DNA from: Neorhizobium huautlense
GTDB lineage: Bacteria > Pseudomonadota > Alphaproteobacteria > Rhizobiales > Rhizobiaceae
Assembly (NCBI RefSeq): GCF_002968575.1
Contig: NZ_PVBM01000023.1
Span: forward strand, 35,397-99,396
Direction of reading: 5' to 3'
Length of the DNA: 64,000 nucleotides
The notes beneath the pieces were generated by a model. The model was not told the DNA's origin and searched no databases. It saw only the letters and a program-made list of their open reading frames with translations. Both the position numbers and the translations under genes were made by a program. How positions within the stretch are numbered: the stretch's first letter is position 1; each line of letters opens with the position of its first letter. Positions 18,728 through 27,880 of this stretch are shown one piece after another.

Positions 18728-20677
18728 ATGAATTCAAAAGACAAGCCGAAGCGCGGCGAAGGCAGGACCTTCGTTCGCGAAACCAAGCCAAGATCGGCTC
18801 CAAAGGCTGCGCCCGCCGACAAGGCGGGAGCCAAGAAAAAGTTTGCGCAGAAGGCGGTTCAGGAAAAGCCTGCGAAGGCAGCGCGCAGGCCCGCGCCGAT
18901 CGCAACCGTATCCGCTGGAGCCGAGGGCAAGGCGGAACGTATATCGAAGATCCTTGCGCGTGCCGGCGTCGCGTCCCGGCGCGATGTCGAACGCATGATC
19001 ATGGAAGGCCGCGTCGGCCTGAATGGCAAGGTGCTGGAGACGCCGGTCGTCAACGTGACCCTCGACGACAAGATCGAAGTCGACGGTGTGCCGATCCGCG
19101 GCATCGAGCGCACTCGCCTGTGGCTCTACCACAAGCCGGCTGGCCTTGTGACGACCAATTCCGATCCGGAAGGTCGTCCGACCGTTTTCGACAATCTGCC
19201 GGAAGGTCTGCCGCGCGTCATGTCGATCGGCCGCCTCGACATCAACACTGAAGGGCTGCTGCTGCTCACCAACGACGGCGGTCTTTCGCGCGTCCTCGAA
19301 CTGCCGACGACCGGTTGGCTGCGCCGCTATCGTGTGCGCGCTCACGGCGAGATTGACCAGGAGGCGCTCGACAAGCTGAAGGAAGGCATCGCCGTGGACG
19401 GCGTGCTCTACGGCTCGATCGACGCGACGCTGGATCGCAGCCAGGGGCGTAACGTCTGGATCACCATGGGACTTCGCGAAGGCAAGAACCGGGAAATCAA
19501 GAACGTCCTCGGGGCGCTGGGCCTCGAAGTAAACCGTCTGATCCGTATTTCCTACGGCCCTTTCCAACTCGGGGATCTTCCGGAGAGCGAGGTCATCGAG
19601 GTGCGCGGTCGCATGCTGCGCGACCAGCTCGGTCCGAGGCTGATCGACGAATCCAAGGCGAATTTCGACGCGCCGATCTATAACGATCGAGAAGCCGAAG
19701 ACGAAAAGCCGGCGCGTACGGAACGGTCGGATTGGGCCGAGAAGCCGGAAAAGACGGAGCGCCCGCGCTTCGGCAAAACCGAGGACCGTCGTGAAAAGGC
19801 GCTTGGCCGTCTCGACACCAAGCCTGGAGACCGCAAGTTCGGCGACAAGCCCCGCGGCAAGGGCGGCGCCAAGAGCAATGATCGCGACTTTGGCGAGGAA
19901 CGTCCCAAGAAGCGGCCACCGATGGGCACGAGCCGCACGGCAAATGTCTGGATGGCGCCTGGCGCGCGGCCGACCGCCGATGGCAAGGGAACGAGAACGT
20001 CCGCGCGTGCCGAGGCCGAACAATTGTTCAAGAAGCCTGCTCCGGAGAATGATCGTCGCGTCGTGGTCAAGCGGGCCGAAGAGGACAGCGACTGGATCCG
20101 CGCCGATGCCCCGGCCAAACCGGAGAAGGACGATTTCGGCCGCAAGCGGTCTTCCGGCGATCGTTCCTTCGGAGATCGGCCGCCCAGGGGTGATCGCCCG
20201 TTCGGCGACAAACCCCGCGGAGACCGCAAGCCGCGCGCGGAAGGAGAAGGCCGTGCCGAGCGTCCACGCGGCGAGCGCTCTTTTGGTGATCGTCCCCCAC
20301 GCGGCGAGCGTTCTTTCGACAAACCAAAGGGAGATCGTTCCTTCGGCGACAGGCCTCGCGGTGACCGCAAGCCCCGTGAGGATGGCGATCGTCCGGCACG
20401 GTCTTTCTCGAGCGAGGGTCGCTCCGAAAGACCCCGCGGCGAGCGGTCATTTGGTGATAGGCCCGCCCGCGGCGAACGCCCTGCCGGCGACCGGCCCTTT
20501 GGCGACAAGCCGCGCAGCGGAAAGCCCGGTGGAAAGTCCTTCGGCGGAAAGCCGGGTGGCGGAAAAGGCTTTGGCGGGAAATCGCCCGGCGGACGGGGCA
20601 AGCCAGGTGGCAGCAAGCCCGGCGGTCGTCCAGGTGGCGCAAGGCCCGGCGGTAAGCCGCGCACGCCGAGGGGGTAG
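18728..20677 (+). CDS. RluB/RsuA-type pseudouridine synthase with long basic disordered tail
   Basis: 649 aa, more than twice a usual RluB. Residues 1-67 are Lys/Ala-rich; 68-125 are an S4 RNA-binding domain (AERISKILARAGVASRRDV); 128-310 are the RsuA-type catalytic domain with GRLDINTEGLLLLTNDGG, Asp171 being the catalytic residue. From about 310 to the end the chain is low-complexity: GDRSFGDRP/GERSFGDRP repeats and a final Gly/Lys/Pro-rich stretch. The family modifies 23S or 16S rRNA uridines; the likely target is 23S U2605 if RluB. rsmD follows after 6 bases. The tail is discussed in the findings. Confidence 0.9.
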   Translation: MNSKDKPKRGEGRTFVRETKPRSAPKAAPADKAGAKKKFAQKAVQEKPAKAARRPAPIATVSAGAEGKAERISKILARAGVASRRDVERMIMEGRVGLNGKVLETPVVNVTLDDKIEVDGVPIRGIERTRLWLYHKPAGLVTTNSDPEGRPTVFDNLPEGLPRVMSIGRLDINTEGLLLLTNDGGLSRVLELPTTGWLRRYRVRAHGEIDQEALDKLKEGIAVDGVLYGSIDATLDRSQGRNVWITMGLREGKNREIKNVLGALGLEVNRLIRISYGPFQLGDLPESEVIEVRGRMLRDQLGPRLIDESKANFDAPIYNDREAEDEKPARTERSDWAEKPEKTERPRFGKTEDRREKALGRLDTKPGDRKFGDKPRGKGGAKSNDRDFGEERPKKRPPMGTSRTANVWMAPGARPTADGKGTRTSARAEAEQLFKKPAPENDRRVVVKRAEEDSDWIRADAPAKPEKDDFGRKRSSGDRSFGDRPPRGDRPFGDKPRGDRKPRAEGEGRAERPRGERSFGDRPPRGERSFDKPKGDRSFGDRPRGDRKPREDGDRPARSFSSEGRSERPRGERSFGDRPARGERPAGDRPFGDKPRSGKPGGKSFGGKPGGGKGFGGKSPGGRGKPGGSKPGGRPGGARPGGKPRTPRG

Positions 20678-20683
20678 CGCGCG

Positions 20684-21244
20684 GTGCGGATCGTTGGTGG
20701 TGAATTTCGCGGCCGGTCGCTGGCCACGCCAAAAAGCAGCGATATCCGGCCGACGATCGACCGGACGCGCGAAAGCCTGTTCAACATCATCGGGCATGTC
20801 TATCCGGAGGCAATCGACGGCTCCCGAGTGATCGATCTTTTCGCCGGCACTGGCGCCGTGGGGCTGGAAGCCTTGTCGCGCGGCTGCCGAAGCGCGCTTT
20901 TCGTCGAAAACGGCGTTGAGGGACGAGGTCTCCTTTGGGAGAACATCGACAATTTCGGTCTGCATGGCCGGGCGCGCATCCTTCGTCGCGACGCTACGAA
21001 GCTCGGCACCATCGGCACCATAGAGCCATTCCATTTCCTTTTTGCCGATCCGCCCTATGGTCAGGGGCTGGGTGAAGCGGCGCTGCTTTCGGCGCATGCC
21101 GGCGGCTGGCTGCTTCCCGGAGCGCTTGCGGTGCTGGAGGAGCGGGCCGACGTGACGCCGACGCTCGATCCAGTATTTAAGCCGCTCGAAAGCCGCGTCT
21201 TCGGCGATACCCGCATTGGTTTCTTCCGCTACCAGCCGATCTGA
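20684..21244 (+). CDS. rsmD: 16S rRNA (guanine966-N2)-methyltransferase
   Basis: 186 aa from GTG 20684, six bases after the pseudouridine synthase stop. The N-terminus RIVGGEFRGRSLATPKS and the motif RPTIDRTRESLFNII are hallmark RsmD. SAM motif I is VIDLFAGTGAVGLEALSRG near residues 48-66 and the catalytic motif is FADPPYGQGLGE near 121-132. It methylates G966 of 16S rRNA. Both neighbours modify rRNA, so the pair is a functional operon. GTG is the only start that preserves the conserved N-terminus. Confidence 0.94.
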   Translation: MRIVGGEFRGRSLATPKSSDIRPTIDRTRESLFNIIGHVYPEAIDGSRVIDLFAGTGAVGLEALSRGCRSALFVENGVEGRGLLWENIDNFGLHGRARILRRDATKLGTIGTIEPFHFLFADPPYGQGLGEAALLSAHAGGWLLPGALAVLEERADVTPTLDPVFKPLESRVFGDTRIGFFRYQPI

Positions 21245-21254
21245 GAGGAATGGG

Positions 21255-22136
21255 ATGAATACCCGGCTTGCCTTTCCGGACCTTGAGACCGCAGAGCAAA
21301 AAGGTGAACCGACTTTTGCCGTGGCCTTCGGAGGCGGTGGTGCGCGGGGTGTCTCCCACATCCAGATCATCGAGGCGCTCGACGAGCTGGGCATTCGCCC
21401 GGTGGCAATTTCCGGTTCCTCGATCGGCGCGATCATGGGCGCCGGCATGGCATCGGGCATGACCGGACGCGAAATCCGGGACTATACGCTGGAAACCGTC
21501 GGTCATCGCGGCACGCTGCTCAATAAGCTCTGGAGCCTTGGCCCGGCAACCATGCGGGACAAGCTCGGCGGCTTCCGCTTCGGGCACTTCAATCTGGAGC
21601 TTATTCTCGATGCCTTCCTGCCGCCTCAGGTCCCGAAGGATTTCGAGGATCTCGAAATCCCGATGAAAATCTCGGCCACCGATTATTATGGTCAGGCAGA
21701 GGTGATCCTGGAGAAGGGTGATTTGCGCCAGGCGATCGCTGCGTCCGCCGCCATCCCCGGCCTCTTCATGCCGATCTGGGTAAATGGCCGGGTCATGATC
21801 GACGGCGGTGTGTTCAATCCGGTGCCGTACGAACAACTGATGGAACTCGCCGATGTGGTGATCGGCGTCGATGTGGTCGGCGCGCCGGAAGGGGACGGCA
21901 CGCATCCGCCCAACCGCATCGACAGCCTTTTTGGCGCAAGCCAGCTCACCATGCAGGCAAGTATTTCCCTGAAGCTGAAGCTCAATCCGCCGCAGATCTT
22001 CCTGCGGCCCTCGGTGAACCGGTTCCGTGTCCTGGACTTTCTGAGGGCGCGAGAAATTCTGAACGAGTCGGAAAGCGTAAAAGACGAGCTGAAGCGCGCC
22101 ATCGACGCTCTTCACTCTGCGGCTGTCGACGGCTGA
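21255..22136 (+). CDS. Patatin-like phospholipase family protein
   Basis: 293 aa. The patatin catalytic parts are present: oxyanion loop FGGGGARGVSHI near residues 25-36, nucleophile motif GSSIG near 55-59, and the Asp motif MIDGGVFNPVP near 182-192. A bacterial patatin hydrolyses acyl esters of lipids; substrate unknown. GAGGAA precedes ATG 21255 by 5 bases; the longer frame from 21216 overlaps rsmD. Only 10 bases separate it from rsmD, so co-transcription is likely. Confidence 0.87.
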   Translation: MNTRLAFPDLETAEQKGEPTFAVAFGGGGARGVSHIQIIEALDELGIRPVAISGSSIGAIMGAGMASGMTGREIRDYTLETVGHRGTLLNKLWSLGPATMRDKLGGFRFGHFNLELILDAFLPPQVPKDFEDLEIPMKISATDYYGQAEVILEKGDLRQAIAASAAIPGLFMPIWVNGRVMIDGGVFNPVPYEQLMELADVVIGVDVVGAPEGDGTHPPNRIDSLFGASQLTMQASISLKLKLNPPQIFLRPSVNRFRVLDFLRAREILNESESVKDELKRAIDALHSAAVDG

Positions 22137-22142
22137 AACCAG

Positions 22143-22745
22143 CTACGCCGCCTGAGCCGTCTTCTTGCTGAAAAGGGTGCATCCGATCGAACGCGCCGTC
22201 TCCAGCCGGTTATCCTCACGTCCCGACTGCTCTACAATAAGCTCCGAGGTCACCACCCTCGCACCGCAATAGCCAAAGATCCCATGATCGATTTGCATCT
22301 TCATGGCACCGAAATAGCCATGTCGGGCATAGGTGCGCATATCCGCTCCACCGATGGCTATAAGATGCACGGGAAGGTGATGGAGCTTTTTGACAAGTTC
22401 CATGCCGGCGCCTTCGTCATAGGCCCAACCATTGCTGAAAACGCGATCGATCCATCCTTTGAGGAGACTAGGCATTGACCACCAATAAACGGGGTAGACC
22501 AGCACCAGGGCATCAGCCCGGTCGATTCTTGCCTGCTCTGCTACGACATCGGCCGGCGCCGCTGCTTGTCGTCGGTGTACGGCAAGGTCCACAGCCGTGA
22601 ATCGAGGGTCGAACCCCTCTGCCGCGATATCTGCAATTTCAAAAGAATTCGCCTTATCGCAGGCTATACCTTCGCCGACACCGGTGGCGACAGCGTGAGT
22701 GAGTGAGCTAGGATCGGGATGCGAGACAACAATAAGAGCGTGCAT
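22143..22745 (-). CDS. NAD(P)H-dependent quinone oxidoreductase, flavodoxin fold
   Basis: 200 aa. It fits the NQO1/MdaB/KefF family: ALIVVSHPDPSSLTHAVA at the flavin phosphate loop and LVYPVYWWSMPSLLKGWIDR near residues 80-99. These enzymes reduce quinones, often as electrophile protection. Divergent from a TetR regulator 79 bases away, which is its probable repressor. It is convergent with the patatin gene with 6 bases between. The A+T-rich divergent promoter region contrasts with the surrounding GC-rich sequence. Confidence 0.85.
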   Translation of the reverse strand: MHALIVVSHPDPSSLTHAVATGVGEGIACDKANSFEIADIAAEGFDPRFTAVDLAVHRRQAAAPADVVAEQARIDRADALVLVYPVYWWSMPSLLKGWIDRVFSNGWAYDEGAGMELVKKLHHLPVHLIAIGGADMRTYARHGYFGAMKMQIDHGIFGYCGARVVTSELIVEQSGREDNRLETARSIGCTLFSKKTAQAA

Positions 22746-22768
22746 GTGCGATTCCTGTTAACGAGGCT

Positions 22769-22817
22769 TGTAGCTACTACAGTGGTATTATATACTTTTA
22801 GTAAGTTACTTTTGGTA
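22769..22817. promoter_or_regulatory. Divergent operator region between oxidoreductase and TetR genes
   Basis: Three symmetric or repeated elements crowd here: TGTAG-CTA-CTACA (22769-22781), the 11-bp palindrome AGTAA-G-TTACT (22800-22810), and a direct repeat TACTTTTAGTA / TACTTTTGGTA (22793-22803, 22807-22817). TATTATATACTTTT gives A+T-rich promoter-like sequence. Likely binding sites of the adjacent TetR protein. Confidence 0.45.
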
Positions 22818-22824
22818 TATAGAT

Positions 22825-23436
22825 ATGTCAAGTGAGAAAGAACAAGAAACTGCGCAACGCGGGCGTCGGCGTCTGACGCGTGAAGCGAGGTACGAGCAGT
22901 TGCTGGATGTAGCTTGGCAAATCGTTCGCAATGAGGGTACCGAAGCCCTGACTTTGGGCAGGCTGGCGGAGCGGGCCGAAGTCGCCAAACCGGTCGTCTA
23001 TGATCACTTTCCAACTCGCCCCGCGCTGTTGACGGCGCTCTACCTGGATTTCGATGCGCGGCAGACGGCGATTATCGACGCGGCATTGCAGGCGAGTAAG
23101 GCCGAGAAGCACGATCGGGCGGAGGTTATCGCGTCTTCGTACGTGGATTGCGTCCTCGCACAGGGGCGCGAGATACCTGGTGTCATCGCGGCTCTGGCGA
23201 GTTCACCCGACCTTGAGAAGATAAAGCGCGAGCATCAGATTGTTTTCATGGAAAAATGCCGGCTTGCCCTGGCTCCCTTTGCGAAAAGCAGAGCGATCGG
23301 ATCGGCGGGGCTATGGGCCATGCTTGGCGCGGCAGAAGCTTTGTCGAATGCTGCTGCGACCGGGGAGATCACTGCCTCGCAGGCCAAGAGTGAACTTTTT
23401 GACACGATCATCGGCATGGTCGATCGCAACACATAA
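22825..23436 (+). CDS. TetR/AcrR family transcriptional regulator
   Basis: 203 aa. The N-terminal helix-turn-helix is clear: RYEQLLDVAWQIVRNEG, then LTLGRLAERAEVAKPVVYDHF near residues 39-60. The C-terminal part is the variable ligand-binding domain. It probably represses itself and the divergent quinone oxidoreductase in response to a small electrophile or quinone, which is inferred from position. It is convergent with the KefB-type antiporter, 40 bases apart, without an obvious terminator. Confidence 0.9.
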   Translation: MSSEKEQETAQRGRRRLTREARYEQLLDVAWQIVRNEGTEALTLGRLAERAEVAKPVVYDHFPTRPALLTALYLDFDARQTAIIDAALQASKAEKHDRAEVIASSYVDCVLAQGREIPGVIAALASSPDLEKIKREHQIVFMEKCRLALAPFAKSRAIGSAGLWAMLGAAEALSNAAATGEITASQAKSELFDTIIGMVDRNT

Positions 23437-23476
23437 GGACCATATCCGTACGGCCATCGACCCGGCATCTCGCAGG

Positions 23477-25285
23477 CTAGCCAGACTCGGTAACCGCTGC
23501 GTCGGCGCTCACCTCTTCCACGAGGGCTGCTCGCTTCGGTTTGATCAGCGGCTCTGGCCGGACCGGCCGATTGAGCAGCATTTCGCGGCCGGCCCCGAGG
23601 CCCTCGACCGCCTGAACCTGCAGCCGCTCCTCGTCGCGCCGGCGGATATCATCGCTGATTTCCTCCGCCTCGTTCTCGCTCATGCCAAGCGCCTCCAGCG
23701 AACGGCGACCGAAAACCAAGCCGGATTCGAGTGTTTCGCGCAGCTCGTAGTCGACATTGCGAGCCCGAAGCGACAGGGAATGGATGCGGTCATACGAACG
23801 CACGAAAAGGCGAACGTCCGGAAATTCGGAACGGATCATGTCAACGATGCGGTCGGTCGTTTCACGCTTCTGAGTGGTGACCGCGACGATTTTCGCCCGC
23901 TCGATGCCGGAGGCGATCAGCACATCCCGGCGGGTGCCGTCCCCAAAATAGATGCGGAAGCCGAAACTGGCCGCTTGTCGGATGCGATCTGCGGAATCAT
24001 CGATGACGGTCACTTCGCGTCCGCCGGCCAGCAGGATTTGCGCGGCGATCTGGCCGAAGCGCGAAAAGCCGATCATCAGCACGTCCGCCCCGGCGCCACT
24101 GAAATCCTCCGCCAGTTCTTCGCGCGTCTCGGCGCTGCGGAGGCGTCTTGAAAGTGCCGCCCCGAGCGGCGTAAGCGCCATGGAGAGCGTCACCGCGGCG
24201 ATCAGCAGCGATGCGGTGGCGGAGGAAAGAAGGCCTGCCGCAGTCGCCGTGGTGAACAGCACGAAACCGAATTCGCCGCCTTGCGGCAGCAGGACGGCGA
24301 TCCGCACCGCATCCTGGTGCGGAGAGCCCCAAAGCCTGCAGAGCCCGTAGATGACCAATGCCTTCACCGTCATGAAAAGCGGCACGGCCGGCAGGATGAA
24401 GAGCAGGTTGTCGAAAATCACGCCGACTTCGAGCGACAGGCCGACCGCCATGAAGAACAGCGCCAGCAAAAGTCCGCGGAAGGGTTCGATATCCGCTTCG
24501 AGTTCATGACGGTAGGAGGATTCTGCAAGCATCACGCCGGAGAGAAAGGCCCCCATCGCCATGGAAAGGCCGACTGCCTGCATGGCCGCAGCCGATCCCA
24601 GCACGACCAGCAGGGCCGCCGCGATCATAACTTCCCGCGCGCCGGTGCGGGCAATCACCTGGAACATCGGGGTCAGAAGGTACCGCCCGGCAAGCACCAT
24701 GGCGCCGACAGCGCCGACGGCAATCGCAAAATCGAGAAGCGGCGTAGCTTCGGCCTCCACCGTCCCGGGGGAAAGGATAGTGATCATGGCGAGAAGCGGA
24801 ACGATCGCCAGATCCTGGAACAGGAGGACCGAGAAGGATCGTTGCCCGTAACGGCTGTTCATGTCGCCGTCGTCGTTCAGGATCTGCAGCGCGAAGGCCG
24901 TCGACGATAGCGCCAGACCAAAACCGATAATCAGGCTGCCGCGCCAGTCCGCCATGTTTGCGAGATAGGCGAGCCCCGTGAGCGCCAGCCCGGAGATCAC
25001 CACCTGCGCCGGACCAAGCCCGAAGACATCGCCGCGCATCTGCCAAAGGCGGGAAGGTTTCAACTCGAGGCCGATGATAAAGAGCAGGAAAACGATGCCG
25101 AACTCGGAAAAATGCAACACCTCTTCCGTCTCGACGATCTGCTGCAGGATCGGGCCGATGACCACCCCTGCAGCGAGATATCCGAGGACGGTACCGAGCC
25201 CGAGCTTCCTGAACAAGGGTGCTGCGATCACGGCTCCGCCGAGGAGAAGCAGCATTTGGGAAAACATGGAATCCGGCGCGGCCAT
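23477..25285 (-). CDS. Monovalent cation:proton antiporter-2 (KefB/CPA2) with TrkA-N domain
   Basis: 602 aa. Residues 8-380 hold about 12 membrane helices of the CPA2 fold with GYLAAGVVIGP near 35-45, FLLFIIGLELKPSRLW, and FQDLAIVPLL with the ion-binding acidic residue near 158. Residues 401-520 are an NAD-binding RCK/TrkA-N domain (VLMIGFSRFGQIAAQILLAG). KefB relatives are K+ efflux systems gated by glutathione adducts. The nearby quinone oxidoreductase recalls the KefF/KefB pairing, but it is on a separate unit, so that link is speculative. Start ATG 25285 (MAAPDSMF) removes 36 unlikely residues. Confidence 0.88.
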   Translation of the reverse strand: MAAPDSMFSQMLLLLGGAVIAAPLFRKLGLGTVLGYLAAGVVIGPILQQIVETEEVLHFSEFGIVFLLFIIGLELKPSRLWQMRGDVFGLGPAQVVISGLALTGLAYLANMADWRGSLIIGFGLALSSTAFALQILNDDGDMNSRYGQRSFSVLLFQDLAIVPLLAMITILSPGTVEAEATPLLDFAIAVGAVGAMVLAGRYLLTPMFQVIARTGAREVMIAAALLVVLGSAAAMQAVGLSMAMGAFLSGVMLAESSYRHELEADIEPFRGLLLALFFMAVGLSLEVGVIFDNLLFILPAVPLFMTVKALVIYGLCRLWGSPHQDAVRIAVLLPQGGEFGFVLFTTATAAGLLSSATASLLIAAVTLSMALTPLGAALSRRLRSAETREELAEDFSGAGADVLMIGFSRFGQIAAQILLAGGREVTVIDDSADRIRQAASFGFRIYFGDGTRRDVLIASGIERAKIVAVTTQKRETTDRIVDMIRSEFPDVRLFVRSYDRIHSLSLRARNVDYELRETLESGLVFGRRSLEALGMSENEAEEISDDIRRRDEERLQVQAVEGLGAGREMLLNRPVRPEPLIKPKRAALVEEVSADAAVTESG

Positions 25286-25395
25286 AGGGATACTTTCGAA
25301 TAGATAGGCGATTGGTCGTCTCAAGAATCGGCGAGCCGGCCTTGATGCTTCTGACAGTGCACAATAAATGGAGCGAGAATGAAAGGCTTGCAATC

Positions 25396-26742
25396 ATGAC
25401 CTCCCAAATCGATTCCGCCGACCTGCTTTCCCGCGCCAGCGAACTCATCGATCTAGCCAAGGCCGCGGGGGCGGATCAGGCGGATGCGGTGGTTGTGCGT
25501 TCCCGCTCCCGCTCCGTAAGTGTTCGTCTCGGCAAAGTCGAGGGAACCGAAGCCTCCGAAAGCGACGATTTTTCGCTGCGCGTCTTCATCGGTAAACGGG
25601 TGGCGAGCGTTTCGGCCAATCCCGGCTTCGACATGATGACACTGGCGGAACGCGCCGTTGCCATGGCGAAGGTCTCTCCGGAAGACCCATTCGCTTGCCT
25701 GGCGGACGAGGCCGATCTTGCCAAGTCCTATCCGGACCTCGAGCTTTTCGATGCGACCGACCTGCCGACCGACGATCTGCGCGAAGCGGCGCTCGCAATG
25801 GAGCAGGCCGCGCTCGATGTTTCCGGCGTCACCAACTCTTCCGGCGCCGGCGCATCCGCCGGCATGGGCGGGCTGGTTCTGGTGACCTCGCATGGTTTCT
25901 CGGGGAGCTATATGGCGACCCGCTTCGGGCGCTCCGTCAGCGTCATCGCCGGCGAAGGCACGAAGATGGAGCGCGACTACGATTTCGACAGCCGTATCTA
26001 TGCCGCCGATCTGGACGATCCCGATGTGATCGGTCGCCGCGCCGGCGAACGCGTGGTGAAACGCATCAATCCTCGCCAGGTCGATACGGGCAGCAATGTC
26101 ACTGTCGTCTTCGATCCACGCATCGCCCGCGGTTTCGTCGGCCATATTGCCGGCGCGATCAACGGGGCCTCGGTTGCTCGAAAGACGAGCTTCCTGCGCG
26201 ACAAGATGGGCCAGCAGGTTCTGAAGGCGGGACTGAATATTACCGATGATCCGCTCGTGGTACGGGGCTCCTCCTCCCGTCCTTTCGATGGCGAAGGCGT
26301 TTGCGGGCAGCGCATGGTAATGATCGAGGACGGGGTGCTGAAGCAATGGTTCCTGTCGACGTCCACAGCCCGCGAGCTTGGGCTTTCCACCAATGGCCGC
26401 GGCATACGCGGCGGCACGGCAGTGACACCGGCATCTACCAATCTGGCTCTGGAGCCCGGTGATATTTCTCCGGAAGAACTGATCCGTTCCATCGGCACGG
26501 GGTTCTACGTCACCGAGCTGATCGGTCAGGGCGTCAACATGATCACCGGCGAATATAGTCGTGGCGCGACCGGCTTCTGGATCGAAAACGGCGAACTTGC
26601 GTTTCCTGTTTCTGAAGTGACGATAGCCTCCAATCTCAAGGACATGTTCATGCGGATCACTCCGGCAAACGACATCGATCGAAAGTTCGGCGTCGCATCG
26701 CCGACGATTGCCATCGAGGGCATGACGCTGGCGGGACGCTGA
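25396..26742 (+). CDS. pmbA: TldD/PmbA family metalloprotease component
   Basis: 448 aa. It matches PmbA (TldE): RSVSVRLGKVEGTEASESDD near residues 36-55, ENGELAFPVSEVTIASNLKD near 393-412 at the C-terminus, and NMITGEYSRGATGFW. In E. coli TldD/TldE form a heterodimeric protease that matures microcin B17 and degrades CcdA; PmbA itself lacks the metal site, which sits in TldD. ATG 25396 is chosen because the frame opening at 25312 adds an unconserved stretch. A cysQ-like gene follows after 6 bases. Confidence 0.88.
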   Translation: MTSQIDSADLLSRASELIDLAKAAGADQADAVVVRSRSRSVSVRLGKVEGTEASESDDFSLRVFIGKRVASVSANPGFDMMTLAERAVAMAKVSPEDPFACLADEADLAKSYPDLELFDATDLPTDDLREAALAMEQAALDVSGVTNSSGAGASAGMGGLVLVTSHGFSGSYMATRFGRSVSVIAGEGTKMERDYDFDSRIYAADLDDPDVIGRRAGERVVKRINPRQVDTGSNVTVVFDPRIARGFVGHIAGAINGASVARKTSFLRDKMGQQVLKAGLNITDDPLVVRGSSSRPFDGEGVCGQRMVMIEDGVLKQWFLSTSTARELGLSTNGRGIRGGTAVTPASTNLALEPGDISPEELIRSIGTGFYVTELIGQGVNMITGEYSRGATGFWIENGELAFPVSEVTIASNLKDMFMRITPANDIDRKFGVASPTIAIEGMTLAGR

Positions 26743-26748
26743 TTCCCG

Positions 26749-27549
26749 ATGGAAACAGAAAATTGGCAAAAAGACCTCGAACTTATTCGCCATGCGGCAC
26801 ACCAGGCGGGCGAGATCGCTCATGGCTTTTTCGGCCGCTCGCCGGAGGTTTGGTGGAAGAACGAGGGAAAGTCGCCGGTCAGTGCCGCCGATTTCGCCGC
26901 AAATGACAGGCTCCAGAGCCTGCTTCTGAAGGCGCGGCCGAATTATGGCTGGCTTTCGGAGGAGACTGACGACGATGCCGCGCGGCTCTCTTTGGAAACG
27001 CTGTTCGTGATCGATCCGATCGATGGCACGCGTGCCTTCATCAATGGTGAAAAGACCTGGTGCGTTTCGGTGGCGGTGGTCCATCGCGGTCAGCCGGTCG
27101 CAGGTGTCCTCTTCGCTCCGGCGTTGGAGGAGGAGTTCGCGGCAGCGAAGGATGGCCCTGCGCTCAAAAACGGGCGATCGATCACCGTCAGCGCCGGCCG
27201 CACCGATGGCGAGCTGGTCATTGCCGCGGACGAAAATCTCGTCAAGAAGTTTGCTCCGGACTTCCGCGCCGAAGTGCGCCGCGTCCGCCACGTTCCTTCG
27301 CTTGCCTATCGGCTGGCCATGGTGGCGGATGGCCGGATCGACGGCACCGTCGTCAAGCGCAATTCCCATGACTGGGACCTTGCTGCCGCAGACCTGATCT
27401 TGGAGCGCGCCGGCGGGCGCCTGCATGACCTCGACGGCAACCGGCTCGTCTACAATCGCGAAAGCGTCAGCCACGAGATGCTGATCGCCGGCGCTGCTCA
27501 CGCTTTGCAAAGCCTTTTACCGCACGTTACGGAGGGTGCTGCGGGTTGA
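26749..27549 (+). CDS. Inositol-monophosphatase family phosphatase, CysQ-like
   Basis: 266 aa. Metal-binding motifs of the IMPase superfamily are intact: LSEETDD near residues 66-72, DPIDGTRAFINGEKTW near 88-103, and HDWDLAAADLILERAGGRL near 205-223. It most resembles 3'(2'),5'-bisphosphate nucleotidase CysQ, which clears PAP, or a related inositol-phosphate phosphatase; the two cannot be separated by eye. Spacing of 6 bases from pmbA and 51 to the DUF4170 gene suggests one operon. Confidence 0.82.
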   Translation: METENWQKDLELIRHAAHQAGEIAHGFFGRSPEVWWKNEGKSPVSAADFAANDRLQSLLLKARPNYGWLSEETDDDAARLSLETLFVIDPIDGTRAFINGEKTWCVSVAVVHRGQPVAGVLFAPALEEEFAAAKDGPALKNGRSITVSAGRTDGELVIAADENLVKKFAPDFRAEVRRVRHVPSLAYRLAMVADGRIDGTVVKRNSHDWDLAAADLILERAGGRLHDLDGNRLVYNRESVSHEMLIAGAAHALQSLLPHVTEGAAG

Positions 27550-27600
27550 CCTTTGCGGCAGAATGCAGCAGAGGAGAGCAAAATAGACGGATAACGGAAA

Positions 27601-27843
27601 ATGACGGAAACAGGCGAAAAGAAACAACTCCTGCACCTGGTCTTCGGTGGCGAGCTCAAGAACCTGGAGAGCCTTCAATTCCAAGACCTCTCCGCCCTGG
27701 ATATCGTCGGCATCTATCCAGATTATGCTAGCGCCCTGGTTGCCTGGCGGGCAAAGGCGCAGCAAACGGTCGACAATGCGCAGATGCGCTATTTTATCGT
27801 CCATATGCACCGGCTGCTCGACCCGGACAGCAAGTCGGTCTGA
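27601..27843 (+). CDS. DUF4170 domain-containing small protein
   Basis: 80 aa. It matches the alphaproteobacterial DUF4170 family: LHLVFGGELKNLESLQF near residues 11-27, the DIVGIYPDYASALVAWRAKA segment near 34-53, and the RYFIVHMHRLLDP end. No function is known. It sits between the cysQ-like gene and waaA, its usual rhizobial position, so it may be tied to cell envelope or sulfur metabolism; this is speculation. A terminator-like hairpin follows. Confidence 0.85.
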   Translation: MTETGEKKQLLHLVFGGELKNLESLQFQDLSALDIVGIYPDYASALVAWRAKAQQTVDNAQMRYFIVHMHRLLDPDSKSV

Positions 27844-27880
27844 GATAAGCCACGCGCGATAGATTATGCCATGGAATGCC

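Noticed and set aside
19678..20831. Two long Pro/Arg/Ser-rich frames over the pseudouridine synthase tail
   Set aside because: They arise from the same repetitive DNA read in other frames; no start context or domain.
22143..25285. KefF/KefB-like functional pair of the quinone reductase and antiporter
   Set aside because: The two genes are separated by the TetR gene and are not in one operon; the reductase is not specifically KefF by the residues I can see.
25453..27510. 685-codon minus-strand open frame opposite pmbA and the cysQ-like gene
   Set aside because: It spans two well-supported genes and has no recognisable domain; GC-driven shadow.
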